Positions 45,776 through 57,966 of a stretch of DNA of 64,000 nt are shown here, piece after piece. Origin of the DNA: Adenanthera pavonina (lineage: Eukaryota > Streptophyta > Magnoliopsida > Fabales > Fabaceae); the NCBI GenBank assembly GCA_026686845.1, contig JAIVEN010000015.1:17031501-17095500 (forward strand). The letters run 5' to 3'. How positions within the stretch are numbered: position 1 is the stretch's first letter; each line of letters starts with the position of its first letter. The notes under the pieces were generated by a model. That model did no database searches and had not been told where the DNA came from. It saw nothing but the letters and a program-made list of their open reading frames with translations. The translations under genes were made by a program, and so were the position numbers.

Positions 45776-48293
45776 TATTCTCAATCCGCAATTCTCTTTG
45801 AACACTCACATTACAAACATAAATATCCTCTCTTAGTAAGTGGGTTTTAGTATAAAATCTTGTTAAAAAAATACATAAAAGAGATTGGAGAAAGGATTGA
45901 TAAGGGTGGGGTATTTTTGAACCCAATATCCTTTTTATTTTCAAAAACCTATTTACCTTGGCCAAGTTACAAACCCCAAAAGTCCACTTTGAGATTTGAC
46001 TTGTTTAAAAATAATTGGGATAATTTTCTTATGAAAGATGGTTCAAAGACCAAGGCAACTTAAACTGATGTCAAAGGTAAAGTTTAGAATAAAACTTTTA
46101 TGTTGTTTCAAAAGGGGGAATATTCTAGCTGAGAAATAAGCTTTTCCCTATCTTTTGATTGTTTAAAGAAAAAACTTTGATTGCAGAATTTGGGGCATTG
46201 TCCCAATTCCATCACTTCTTGTCCATTTATTCAAATTAAGTACTCCTGATGTAGAATTTGGGCATTTTTCCAATTCTATTACTCCATATCCATTCATCCC
46301 AAATCTCCTTCATGCAAATGGTCATATGTTTTATCATTTCTAACATTTCATTAAATTCAACTTCAAGCATGACTACATTGACATTGTTTAATAAAGAGTA
46401 GGTCTTAGTCATTATCGTCTCAAAAAAGATGAAGGTTGACCAAAAGGCATGGTCATGTCAAGTATAGGGTATGAAATTGGGGCAAGGAAGTTATCTTGAA
46501 AAATAACAAAATAAGCTCCTCTTGGATATACAAATTAAAACTATAGCTCTCTCATATTGGTAATATCTATGCAGCCAAATTATCCTTAAATGTCATTGAT
46601 TTGGGTAAAGTTCCTCATTAGGGCAAGTATTGACTGTCCTATATGTGATCAATGATCCTATATTATCATGCATCGATTGTATTTAACATGACATGCATAA
46701 GCAAATACATTCTCCTTCTCCCCTCCATATGCATTGTGTAATATCCTGAAAATTCTCTTAAATATTTAAAGCTTAATATTTCAAAATTTATAAGGAATTT
46801 GTAAAAATGGATATACGTCGTTTTGTATAATATAAGGCAAAGAGATCAATTATCTCAGTCAGAAGGAAAAATGAGAAAATGATCATTTTACCCCTTAAAA
46901 AAAAGAAAAAGAAAAAGAGAAAAGAAGAAGATGAAAAAAAAAAAGAAAAGAGGATGAGAAGACGGAAGAGAAGAGGCGGTGGACTCGTACACGTAATGAA
47001 GTAAATTTTATGAATTTTGGTGAAAATTACACCTAATGACGCGAAAGTTTTAAAAATTATAAATTTATCCCAGGTCAAGGGCATTTTTGTAAATATGAAA
47101 AATTATAGTCAAAATGAAGCTCTCAATGAGTTAAGACCATTGGAATATAGTATGAAATTTATTAAGATCAAAATAATATTTATTGGGTAATTATGATTTA
47201 ATATTAATGTCTTACCCGATAAATGTCAGTCTGAACTGCAGGAAAAAGCAGTATTCATTCAAGAAAAATGTGTGGGTCTTATATTTGGATCAATTGGGAT
47301 AAGTATATTATGTTAATTTTATATCCCAATATAATTATAATTAGTATCCCAATAATAGTAAAATATACTGCTAAAGTAACTTTACTTGTTCAAACCGGTT
47401 CAGGATATAGCTAGATAAGTAAAAATCTGAAATTTATGGACAAAAATCTGCTCAATTTCGTGATCTAAGCTGCACATGGGGATATTGAGATTACTTTAAT
47501 ATTTCCTCACATTTTCTTAACTTTTCAATAAAGATTCAACAAGGGACACATGGCATCAATTGGTGAATTCTTATGCTTTATTTATACCCTCCCTTTTTGA
47601 CCGACTCTAGCATAAAGAAAGGAAGGTGAGGCAGCTGCAAACACCAAAGGAGAAGGAGAAAACGAGAAGGAGAAAAGGAATAAAGAAAAGAAGAAGAAAA
47701 AAATTCAAGAAAAATGCAAGAATTCTCCTTTTAATTCTAAGTGATTTTCCTTCAAGTTTCTAAGTAGTTTATGGCTATTTCTTTGAGTTTTCCTCCTTCC
47801 CAATTGCTGTTTAGTTTCAGTTTGGATATGGATTTAAGAAAGGAAGTGATTTTATGCAATAAAGTTTAGAGAAAGTAGGAGATATAGTGAAAGAAATAAG
47901 TTTTGGAAGGTTAGGAAGCAATTTTTGAAAAAATTCCATTCTTCCTCCTAAACCCTTGATTTCGGTCAGTTTAATATGATGGAAGGAGTTGTAATTTCAT
48001 TAATTTGATGGCAAAAATGAGTTCCCCATTGTGAACACCCCATTTTGTCCGTACACTTTTATAAAATAATAATAATAATAAGGAAAATAAAAACTAAATG
48101 AATGAAAAAATAATAATAATAAAAATAAATAAAAAAAACATGAATAAAACGAAATAAAAAAATTTTAGACAATTCCTTCTTCTTAAGAATATAAAAAATA
48201 TATATATAAACAAAAAATGAAAAAACAAAAAAATAATAAGAAAAAAAAAAGAAAAGCAGAAAAAACTCAAAAAGGCCAAAAAAAAAAAAATTG

Positions 48294-48371
48294 GGCTGAA
48301 GCATTTCAGCCCAAATTGGGCTGAAATGCTTCAGCCTCAAACCTACCACGAGCCCAAGTGAGGGCTCGTGG
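48294..48371. repeat. Two adjacent perfect inverted repeats
   Basis: Arms 48294-48314 and 48316-48336 are 21-bp perfect reverse complements (GGCTGAAGCATTTCAGCCCA then A) around a single base. Ten bases further on, 48346-48355 (CCACGAGCCC) pairs with 48362-48371 (GGGCTCGTGG) across a 6-nt loop. They lie in the U3 part, about 400 bp before the TATA box. Confidence 0.9.
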
Positions 48372-48737
48372 ACGGGTGAAGAAAATTGCCCTAAAAGAGC
48401 AGAGGCCAAGGGAGCATCGGGGGAGGGGTTGACCGTGAGAAAAGAAGAACAGAGGGAGTCAGAGAGAGGTCACAGAGGCAGAGGAGGTGAACCAGAAAAA
48501 GGAAAAGCAGCGAGGGGAGCAGGGGAGACAGAGAAAGAATGAGCCAGAGAGAGAGAGTGGACCGCGAAAAGAAACAACACAGAGGAAGCCGTGAGAACAG
48601 GAGGGGTCAGAGAGAGAGCAGCCGCGGAAACAGGAAAAGTGGCCGCGAAAACAGAGGGAGCCAGAGAAGATGTACACGAAAGGAAAAAACGACGAGGAAG
48701 CCGCGAGTGTGAAGCAAAGAGGAGGGGACCACTCAGG

Positions 48738-48750
48738 GACTCTATAAAGA
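48738..48750 (+). promoter_or_regulatory. TATA box of the 3.9-kb LTR
   Basis: CTCTATAAAGACC lies after a purine-rich U3 and before a GC-richer leader-like stretch. This is a plausible start region for LTR transcription, inferred from sequence only. Confidence 0.5.
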
Positions 48751-49310
48751 CCGAGGAGGGAGCCGAGTCAGGGGATTTTTTCTGGACACGGAAGAACCCT
48801 AGAGAAGAAAAACAGGGGAAATTCGGGCAAAAGAAGAAAAGGAACCGAGCACGAAGGCGAGGAAGCCGTGGGCTAAGCCGTGCGTAAAGGATGAAAGGGC
48901 AGACGATCTGGAAGAGATTTGAGGTTTATTGGGTCACCTGGGTTAGTAACCCGTTACGAGTTCCCTTTTATGCCATGGATTTACTGTCTCTATTCGTTAT
49001 TTCCAGATTTTCTTGGTTAATTCTTGTATGATTTTACAAACTTCAATAGTTATCTCCGTTCGTCGTTCTCAAATTTCTTGATTGGTTTTCGCATAATTTT
49101 ACAGATTCTGATAGTTAATTTACTCAAGTTAATTGCTTGATCTCGGATCTTGTTTCCATGTGATTGGTTTCTGTGAATTTCGATTGGTCATATCTGTTGC
49201 TGAGAATTTCGGTTTGGTCCCTTATTGAGTAATGCACTGTTTTGGCTCCCGTTAGTTCAGTCTGCTTGCTAAACATAAACCACATGATTGATCCTATGTG
49301 ACAACGCTTG

Positions 49311-49388
49311 GTCATGATTCCTTAAGTCCATAATCAACTAAAAGCGATGGTCATGATTCCTTAAGTCCATAATCAACTAAAAGCGATG
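49311..49388. repeat. Perfect 39-bp tandem duplication
   Basis: Two identical units start GTCATGATTCCTTAAGTCCA. The lack of differences suggests a recent event inside an otherwise single-copy LTR stretch. Confidence 0.9.
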
Positions 49389-50085
49389 GGTTCAGGGTCT
49401 GGGGTGTTTATTGGATGTTTCTTCTTACTGGGAGTTGAATTCATGCATCGTGATTTAGCCTTGAAGAAGAAACTGGTATTTGATTTAAGAAAAAGCTTCA
49501 GCCCCCTGTAGATACTATGAGAATGCCTGGGTGAACGTCTGTAGAGTAGAGATTGAGTCATCTCGGTTGCACCTTGGGAGTCTCCATGGTCCTCTTTCTA
49601 TCCGAGAATGGCATGTACCTATGACAAGTGTTTGACTGATATACGACTGGTTTAATTGAAAGTTAGGTTTTGTGTTCATAAGAGTCTCTTGCTTGTGGTC
49701 TCTGGACACATGGATGCCGTCTTAACATTCTTGAACTCATTTAAAGGAATAAATATGTGGTAGGCATAGATATGATGCTTAACAGAGTAACACGGGACTT
49801 CTTACCCTTTTCGATTCTGAACTCTAATCTTTTTTTTTAGGGGCTGGACATTGGGAAATCTGTTATGAATTATTAGGCTATGGTCTTATTGGTTTGGCGT
49901 TGGGAATTTCTTAAGAATATTTTCCATGGGTTTCCTACGGGCTTGACATTGCAAAGTTTGTTGTGAACATGACTTGATGAAATTTCTTGAAGAATTCAAT
50001 ATCCTTCTCACTTTTAAGAAAACGTATAAAATAAAAAAATAAAAAAAATGATAAAAAAAACTTTGTTTTACTTGCCCGACTTCAT

Positions 50086-50116
50086 TCTTATTATTTATTA
50101 TTATTATTATTATTTT
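50086..50116. repeat. (TTA)n microsatellite
   Basis: A run of TTA/ATT triplets within the LTR. Low complexity, no evident function. Confidence 0.7.
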
Positions 50117-51231
50117 TTATTCGTCATGTTTTTCACCTCGAATGATGTCACCGTAGGTATGCAAGTGTTAATCAGTAATTTGTGAGCAGTAAAATCACCG
50201 TATGTGCTAGTTATTTCCCCTCGATATGTTATAGCTATATTTTAAATTCTTCTTTAACATCCTATAAAAATAAAAAAAGAAAAAAAAAAGAAAAAAAGGG
50301 GGTAAATATGTGTTATAATTCCTACCAAAGTTATTTATTTTCTTTTGATTCTTATTCGCTCACTTTGTGCTAGTTGCCTCTTCATTTCATGTATGTATTT
50401 TATTTTCTTTTTTTAAAAAAAAAATCAATGAACAAATAAATAAAATAAACAAGGTATATATATAATAAGGATAGTAACAAAGTGATTGAAACCCAAATTG
50501 TTTGTTTCTTTCCAAGCCGTCATCCTTTTTATCTACTCCGAGTGGTAACACCGAGGGTATTTTAAGCATAAATCAGTAACTTGTGAGTAATAAAGTCACT
50601 ACATATGCTGATTATTATTTTTCAAAATATATTTTTTAATAAATGAATAAGTGTTGAAATGATTTTTATAAAAAATAATAGAAAATAAAAAAAATATTGG
50701 TACAAAAAAAATATAAAAATTATCTATTTTCTTTCAAATTTCTTTACGCCTTGTTGTCTCGAGTAACACTACCGTGGACATTTAGGCATCAATGGGTGTA
50801 CTGTGAGTGATAAAGTTGCCACATTATACCAATTGGTTTTGTAAAAATAAAATTATTCTTGAATATTTTCTTTTCAAATTAAAATAAAATACTCAAAATC
50901 ACACACAATTTTCATTGTATTTTCTAAATTGAGGAAAGATATATCTTCTTTTTTTAAAAGGTAATTAAACCAAAAATAAGTAAGTGAAAAGAGTAAATAG
51001 TGGGAATTAATCTGTCTTTTACAAATTAAAACACACCAACTAATTTTAAAAATTGTTTTCTTTGTGGAAAGACTAATTATCTTCTATAAACCTCTCTTTT
51101 CAAAGAATATATATAATAAAATATCAACTCAGTGACATGCATTTCTAGTCTGAACTACGTCGACTTTGATCCCTATCGCAGGGTACGTAGGCCCCAGACT
51201 CTTATTTTGGGTCAAGTCCACCTTTGTAAAT

Positions 51232-51480
51232 AAATAAATAATTTTTGATTTATTTGGTGTTTTTTCTCTTAATTAGCGTATAAATAAATATTTTCTGATT
51301 TATTTGGTGTTTTTCTCCTAATTAGTAGATAAATAAATATTTTCTGATTTATTTGGTGTTTTTTCTCTTGATTAGTAGATAAATAACTATTTTCTGATTT
51401 ATTTGGTGTTTTTTCTCTTAATTAGTAGATAAATAAATGTTTTCTTATTTATTTGGTGTTTTTCCTTAGTTTAATAAATA
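51232..51480. repeat. Tandem array, about five copies of 50 bp
   Basis: The anchor GATTTATTTGGTG lies at 51247, 51297, 51346 and 51396, with a variant (TATTTATTTGGTG) at 51446. The unit includes AATTAGTAGATAAATAAATA. It sits in the 3' part of the LTR. Confidence 0.85.
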
Positions 51481-53629
51481 TTTCCTAATTTATTTTCTCA
51501 ATTCCTTTTCCTTCTTTTTGCTTAAATATCCTCAATTCTAATTTAATTTATTTTTTTTATTTTATTTTTCAAATTTTCCAATTTTCTTAATTTCTTTCTT
51601 CTCTATCCTTTTTCTCGCATGTGAATGATAAAATGGCAACCAAAATAATTTTTTAAAAAAGCTATAAAAATTGCATAATCAACCTAAGGTAACCGTTTTT
51701 AGGAACGAGTGTTGTGGGGGTGTCTAACACCTTTCCCACTCACAATCGTACTCCCGAACCCAACTCTGATTCGCAGACAATCCTTATCCTTTTTGTTTTT
51801 ATTTCGGTTTTCCAAAATTTTCCTCAAAATTTTGGTGGCGACTCCCTCCGAAATCGGCTTTCCGTTGGGTGGGTCGGTTTCTCTTTTTTCTTTTTATCTT
51901 GTTTCCCGCGCCATCCGCGTCGCATTTTTGGGTGTGACACCCATGATGAAAAACCTTAAAGACAAGCATTGGCTCAAAGATAGAGCTTAATATAAAGAGT
52001 ATGGGAATTTAAAGGTTTCTAGAGTTTTATGAGAGCTTTTTGTGATTAGCCATGAAATCAATGGCTTGAGCATATGTTGAATGATGTTTAGGGACTTGAG
52101 GAAGCTTGGTAAAACTAGAGGAAGCTTTGGTTTAAAGAGGAAAGTCAAGTGCAAGCACCAAAGGTAGCTAAGTTTTATATTCTTGCTTTATGTTCTTTCA
52201 TTGTCTTTCTATGATTAAATTGTGTTATCATATTGAAATTGTGATTTCTTTGATTGGTCTTGGCTGTTAAATGAGGGGTTTTATTCCCCGGGATGTCCAT
52301 TTTTTAAGTCGTTATGCTGCCGAATTTTTTATAACTAATATGACAATTTATTGTTTAAAGGTGATTGATGTGATTATATGTGATCAAATGTGAGTTTATT
52401 TGACATGATTGACATAATTGCATGAAATGTAACTTGCTACTGAGATTGTCCCCAATCTCACCCCCTCAAGTATCCCAAATGATAGGCACAAGCAATGTCA
52501 AGGAGATCAAGGAGTCAAAGAGAATGAAGGAGAGAATGATGCTTGATGATAATTTCAAGCTATGATTCCATATTTTGAAATAATGTATAAAAATTATATA
52601 TATGAAAATGGATCTGTATCCTTGTGCTATTATGTCCTTATGAGCATTATAAAATGTTTGGCATGGATTTGAAACATGGAATGATCGTGTGAGCTTGTTA
52701 TGAAGTCTACTTTGCCATGTTATATTGCTAGAAGTTCATTTTGTAATAATGAAAGTGAAGTCAATGCTGTTTGACCGAGACAGGGCAAGTAAGTCAAGTG
52801 TTATATATTATATGAAACTAGAGAGAACAAGCTTTTCAATGAGCTAAAGAACACTCAATTTGGATATGTGTACAATTTATAGTATATTTTTGAAGTTAAG
52901 GGTCAAAACTGGACAGTGATATGAAGGCTGCGAATTTTACTGAATATATTACTTCTCTTTTAAAGGAAGTATAAAATCGTACAGAGCTCCAAAAATTCAA
53001 TGATTTACGTGTTTGAAACGATCTGTGTTTTGAGTTCAATATGCCACTGGTTTGAATTCAATTGGAGCTGTACAATGAGAGATATACAAGTTTTCCCAAG
53101 ACTGTTCTAATAAGAGTTAGGTTCTGACCCTTAGTAATTTAAGTTGAAATTATGCCATGTCTAGACTAAATAAATGTATAAGAAAAATATGAAGGTAAGT
53201 AGACATATATATCTTTCCAATGGCATATAGAATACATGATTTGGCTCAGTATAGAGTTAGATATGAATTTTTAAAGTTATGGCCAAAATCCTGAAAAAGA
53301 GAGAAATGACCATTTGTATAGTGTAAGTTTGAGTAATAAAATGCACTAAGTGGTCAGGTTAAAGGAGGTTTTCATATTTTTTTTCTTGTATATCAGGTTT
53401 CTATCTTCATTTAGAGACTTGAACCAAATTAATACGATTTTTTTGGATTAAATTATGATTTTTCAAAGTTCGTCCAGAAAACTTGAGAACCAAATGAATA
53501 GTACCACGTTTTTTTTTATTAAATATTTTGGTTCTATTAATAGTACAAGTTCTTAATATGGGCAATTTGGACATTGTACATACTATGATATATGGGAAAA
53601 TATAGATAAAAGTAAGATGTTACACATTG

Positions 53630-54353
53630 ATTGTCCCATGTGTGTGTACTTTACATAAAGATTTCATATATTGTATCAAAATAATTTTTCACTCATTATG
53701 GGGTGGATAGGGAATCAAATTTGTACAACTCATACATATTGCACTGCACAAAATGAGCTTCCATCTAGATTGGGGCAAACTAAAAAATCAAAAGATAAAT
53801 CTTACATCTTTCACTAATCATTCAATGAGCCTCCATATAAATTGGGAAAATAAAAATAAATATTGTATCATGCATTCGTCATTCATTACATACATTGTAT
53901 CAAAATAAGCTTTCATCTAAATTAGGAAAAACAAAAATCAAGAGATAAATCTTACATTTGTTACTAATCATTCAATGAGTCTCCATTTTTAGAGTGGGGC
54001 AAATCATATATTTTGTTTCATTCTTCATCCAATGAGTCTTCATTTAGAGAAATAAAAATAAAAGAAAATCTTGTCTTATGTATAAGCTTCCACCTAGACC
54101 GAGGCAAGAGAGCTAATCTATAAAAGTATTTCATGTGCATTATACACACATATGCATGGCACAAGATTAGGGCAAATGAAATGTCAAATTCTAGCCCTTG
54201 TATTTATCATTCATAGCATGCATTATATTTATCCCCACTTAAACTTAAATTGAAGGCATGTCCAAAACCTTTCATCAAATCGAAAGAAAAATTTTACACC
54301 CTTCACTCATTTTTCATAATTTAAGTAAATAAAGAAAAGATGTATTTAATATT
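53630..54353 (+). other. Internal 3' part of the Tat/Ogre-like element
   Basis: Non-coding. Loose repeats of CATCTARATTGGGGCAA-like and CATTCAATGAGYCTCCAT-like words occur, as is usual upstream of 3' LTRs in this clade. No clear purine tract is seen before 54354. Confidence 0.4.
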
Positions 54354-55675
54354 ACAAATAACACTTTTATGGCGGACCCCAATTACATGTGTTACATGTG
54401 TCACGGGTATCATGTTATCATTTTTTTGGTAGATTTGAAATACGCTGGTATCATTCCAGTTACTTTGATGACACCTTGCCGTGAAGTTACGAAACACTTC
54501 TAAAATATTAATTTGTATCATTTCCTTCTTTATGGTTTGCTATTGTAATGCTTCCATAGCGTGTGTCATTTGGTTGGAGATCTGCTGAGAACAATGGATC
54601 ACTTTTTTCGCTGCAAGTACCAAAGATTATAAGGGAAAACTCCAGCAATCAGATGTTTTACTCAAGCGACGGCTGGAAATTGATATGTGTGCTAATTTAA
54701 ATATTCTTTATTGCAAATACGTGTAGTATTGTGATTTGGTTTTGTCAATTATTATGTTTATAAGTATTTAATTTTAGAGTTCATGCCATGTGAGACTTTT
54801 GAATCTCCGCATATACTTAAGAATTGATTTATTATGTGAGACTTTTGAGTATTCGCATTTATATCAATTGAATTATTTAGATACTTTCTTCTTTTTGAAA
54901 AAAGTATTTTAGGAATCCAATATGTTTATACAGAAAATAAATAAAAAAAGTTTTTTTTAAATCAAAATAATAAAATGTTCTCTTAAATTTTGAAAGATTA
55001 AATATCTATCTTAAATAAAATGATTTTTCTAAAAATAATTTCATCTTTCAGAGTTATTCCTTGTGCAGTTTTGGGAACCTTTATGGGAATATAAGCTGAA
55101 TAGTTGCTAAGTGAGATTTTAGAATCTCGAGAGGGTTGCCAATAAAAATAATAATAAAATAAATTGATTTTCTTAAATAAATACATTTCATTTTTACAAA
55201 TTAAAAAAAGTACAAACCCATTTAAAAATAGTAAAAATATTTCTTTTAATATAAATTTTTCCTTAAAAAAATATCAACCAAGTGATACGCAATTTTATTT
55301 CTTGAATTATGTGAACTTTGATTTTTATTGTAGGATACGTAAGTCTTAGTCTGTTTTTGTAAATAAATCTATTTTTTATTTAATTTTTCTCCCTTCTTTA
55401 TACGTGTTTTATAAAGGTAATTAAAATAATTTTAAGACCACATTAATTTTGTATAATTAACTTAAGGCAACCAAGTTTTATGAATGGGTGTTTTATGAAT
55501 GGGTGTTATAGGATGCCTACCACATTCTCTATAACACAATCGGTTCCCAAATCCTTTTTATTTTGTAGATTATGTTTTTTTAAAAGATTTTTTAAAATTT
55601 ATCTTTTAAAAATTTTGGTAGCAACTTTATTTATTTTAAATTTTCATGTTGGAAAATAAAAAATTCGGAGCAACA
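54354..55675 (+). repeat. Right LTR-like copy (C) of the Tat/Ogre-like family
   Basis: It is the direct-repeat partner of 30563-32253 without the MITE. Similarity is clear to about 55640. The end is uncertain; a decayed GGAGCAACA near 55667-55675 may correspond to the GGGTGTAACA end of copy A. Confidence 0.6.
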
Positions 55676-57251
55676 CAAATTGTATGAGCCCACATTTGGT
55701 TATTGCAGCAAAGTCAAACATATCCCATGTGGTGTTGCAGATCAATGAAGCTTATTATTATTATTATTATTTTTGCCAAATCAATGAAGCTTAATTGTTC
55801 TTAATGTGTAGTCATTTATGTGGGCTTACCTGCATGACTATCTTGAACCAAATGAAAGGTTTACTGTATACAAAAGTTCTTTTAAAAATAATTGATATCA
55901 GCTTTATAATAACAGATTATCTTGCATACTGGCGTAAGAATAGCATCATATAATTGCCAAACACATTGTTCTTTTAATGGTTGATATATTTTCTCAATTT
56001 AAGAAAAAATATCATGCTATATATATATATATAATTAGGCATGGCCCAATGCTTTATACTGAGCCCAAAAAAATGATTGTGAAAAGAGTACAATTTATTT
56101 GTAAAGAGTGACGATGCATATATTTTTAATATATAGATATTAAGATGATATATTTTTTTTTATAAAAAAGATATATTAATAAGTAATCACTTGTTATATT
56201 TTATTGAACATATTGATTTGACCATTAGTAGGACCCTTCGAAGTTCAAAATATGCGAAGACAATAAGAGAAATACATCTATACCATTCGCTTTGGCTCTA
56301 GATACACAGAAAATTCTCTTCCTCTACATATGCAAGACGAATTTCTTGGCCGTTTACTTCAATTGCTTTTTTTTTTCTTTTTCCAAGTTTACTTCAATTT
56401 CAAAAGTTACCACATGTAGATACATGTCCTTTTCTTCTTAACTGTACATATCTTTTCCTCCATTATACGAAATTTAAGATAACTTACATTATTCATGCTT
56501 AAAAATAATGTCCTACTTTAAATTTTATATTTTATTTTTAGCTACACTTGTTCTAAGTTTAATAATAATAGTAGTAGTGTCTAAAAAAAATAATAATAGT
56601 AGTAGTAATAGTAGTAATGGCAGCAGGAGTAGTTTGTTTTTTTTTTTTTTTTTTACCAAAGCAGCAGTATTTATTCAAGTGTCAGCTTTTCCAATTTTCA
56701 TTTATATCACACATTCATACGGTTTCATTTTCTCCCTTTATATCATTTCATTCATAGAATAATAAATACCTTATTGATCCAAATAATAAAAAAAACAATT
56801 TTCCGTATCTTTTAGCTCAACACAATTTTTCGAACAATAGTTTTACGCTCCAATGGATTCTAATTTAGTTTTTCTTCAAACATGCGTCGGTTACAGGCCA
56901 AAATACTCTTTAGGTTAATTAGCTTACCCGCGAGAAAAGACCAATATGTATGGAGGTACAGAACCCAAATTTAAAGTAGATATTACATGCAAATCCAGAG
57001 ATATCAGGTCAGACTAAAACAGCTGGATTAAATCCCCATGATATCATATAAATCCCAGCCTTTCTGTTTATACATCCAGAATAAACGGGTTGCACAAATT
57101 ATCAAGCAAGGAGAAATAGACCTCTTGTATTGATAAGAACATACGCTATAACTGTACATTCTAGTGCTCAAACCGAATAAAATTACTATAATCCTAAAAA
57201 TACCACAGCCAGTGACTGGCTTTTTCTGTGCCCGGAAAACTCCACGATCGG
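55676..57251. other. Intergenic DNA and 3' flank of the second GATA gene
   Basis: AT-rich, with trinucleotide-type runs (AATAATAGTAGTAG, about 56555-56630) and a T-run near 56640. The ORF at 56508-56762 is made of these repeats and is not believed. The part next to 57251 should be the 3' UTR of the minus-strand GATA gene. Confidence 0.4.
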
Positions 57252-57551
57252 TTATGCTGGCCTATCATTATCAGATAAAGGCCTAATATTGTTACGTGTA
57301 GGGCTGGAGGTCCGACAATTTGAATCATCCCGTTCATCAACCTGGTCATCAGGTGCAAAAAAGAGGCAAAAGAATGCTCTCATTAGTCATTACCTTGTAT
57401 TTAAAATAAGGAAATGGTTGGCCCAAAGAAACAGATGGAAACCAAAACACGATGATTATAAGCAACCTGATACCGAAAAAGCAAAGTATACCTGCTCAGC
57501 TGGTGCAAGAGAATGTTCATGGTTCTTCTTGGATAGGTCCCTCAAAGTACC
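57252..57551 (-). CDS. Second ZML-type GATA factor gene, last two exons (rest outside window)
   Basis: The exon 57551-57492 has 20 codons, GTLRDLSKKNHEHSLAPAEQ, with acceptor CTGTAG and donor CAG|GTATAC. The exon 57341-57252 has 29 codons plus TAA, starting VDERDDSNCRTSSPTRNNIR and ending SDNDRPA; its acceptor is GACCAG. GTLRDLSK directly follows the zinc finger in ZML proteins, and this exon has the same length and phases as exon 6 of the gene at 6278-25097. The tail is shorter and differs, so it is a diverged paralogue. No zinc-finger, CCT or TIFY exon is found up to 64000, so they lie beyond the window across an intron longer than 6.4 kb. A pseudogene remnant is possible, but splice sites and frame are intact. 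Confidence 0.75.
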
Positions 57552-57931
57552 CTACAGAATACCATGGTCAAAAGGTTGAGAGCTACTGACAACTTAGCAG
57601 TTAGTAGTAACGAAATTGCACATTTGAGAGAAACCAATATAGTTGCACCCCTCAAAAGGCTAAGGAAACCAAAAAGAAAAAAAAAATTAACTAGTTAACA
57701 TTAACAATTAAAAGGTGAGATTGAACAAACAAGACCTCCCAAGATTTCTATAATCACAAAAAATAATAGGAAAAAACATACTGAATAAGAATGGGGAGAG
57801 AACATTTGGAGCGATCTTGTCAATGATATGGGTAATAAGACAAAAGGCTTAAATAAAAAATACTCTCTATTCCAGTTTCCTTTCAAGTTTTAAGCATGTG
57901 TTCTTGGTTTCATTTATCAACATTTGGTCAT

Positions 57932-57934
<3 letters not shown>

Positions 57935-57966
<32 letters not shown>

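Larger units (their letters stand above)
42437..46731 (+). other. Non-coding internal region of the Tat/Ogre-like element
   Basis: 4.3 kb without a recognisable domain; the longest ORFs (under 80 codons) look like chance. It contains the two tandem arrays listed below and purine-rich stretches near 44070 and 45370. The words TTTGGGGCATTGTCCCAATT and ATTTGGGCATTTTTCCAATT repeat near 46190 and 46257. Confidence 0.45.
48030..51939 (+). mobile_element. Tat/Ogre-like solo LTR, 3.9 kb
   Basis: Ends are TGTGAACACCCC and GGGTGTGACA, with perfect target duplication CCCAT (48025-48029, 51940-51944). The end block (GGTGTCTAACACCTTTCCC, TTTTGGTGGCGACTCC) is typical of Tat/Ogre-like LTRs and is shared with the copies ending near 32253 and 55675. 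No gag or pol follows, so it is a solo LTR. It contains hairpin-forming repeats near 48294, a TATA box near 48740, a 39-bp tandem duplication at 49311 and an array of about 50 bp units at 51232. The ORF at 48591-48887 is purine-rich low complexity and not believed. Confidence 0.87.
46737..53624. mobile_element. Solo LTR of about 3.0 kb, split by a second solo LTR
   Basis: Ends are TGTAATATCC and GATGTTACA (inverted match), with perfect target duplication CATTG at 46732-46736 and 53625-53629. Removing the nested 3,910-bp LTR and one CCCAT leaves about 2,973 bp. A TATA-like TTTATTTATACC lies near 47578, followed by a purine-rich leader. Long LTRs with TGTAAYATCC ends are frequent in Ty3/gypsy elements; I do not assign the lineage. 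Confidence 0.85.
30563..55675 (+). mobile_element. Putative Tat/Ogre-like non-coding LTR element enclosing a nest of insertions
   Basis: Two related direct repeats (30563-32253 and 54354-55675) are in the same orientation. A decayed primer-site-like word TTTGGCAACTCTACT follows the left one. With the nested elements removed, the internal part is about 5.8 kb, has no recognisable gag or pol, and contains tandem repeats. A non-coding member of this family is the simplest reading. The alternative is two independent LTR copies that merely flank other insertions. No target duplication could be read because the outer ends are unclear. Confidence 0.5.

Noticed and set aside
48059..48409. 116-codon minus-strand Phe/Ile/Tyr-rich ORF
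   Set aside because: It is made by A-rich low-complexity DNA at the start of the 3.9-kb LTR, with no homology to a real membrane protein.
48591..48887. 98-codon ORF rich in Arg, Glu and Gly inside the 3.9-kb LTR
   Set aside because: It is a purine-rich low-complexity stretch of the LTR leader; no domain is recognised and the LTR ends and target duplication explain the region.
56508..56762. ORF starting with an apparent membrane segment followed by Asn/Ser repeats
   Set aside because: It runs through AAT/AGT microsatellite and T-runs; nothing conserved.
57289..57579. 96-codon plus-strand ORF
   Set aside because: It is antisense to the two last exons of the second GATA gene.
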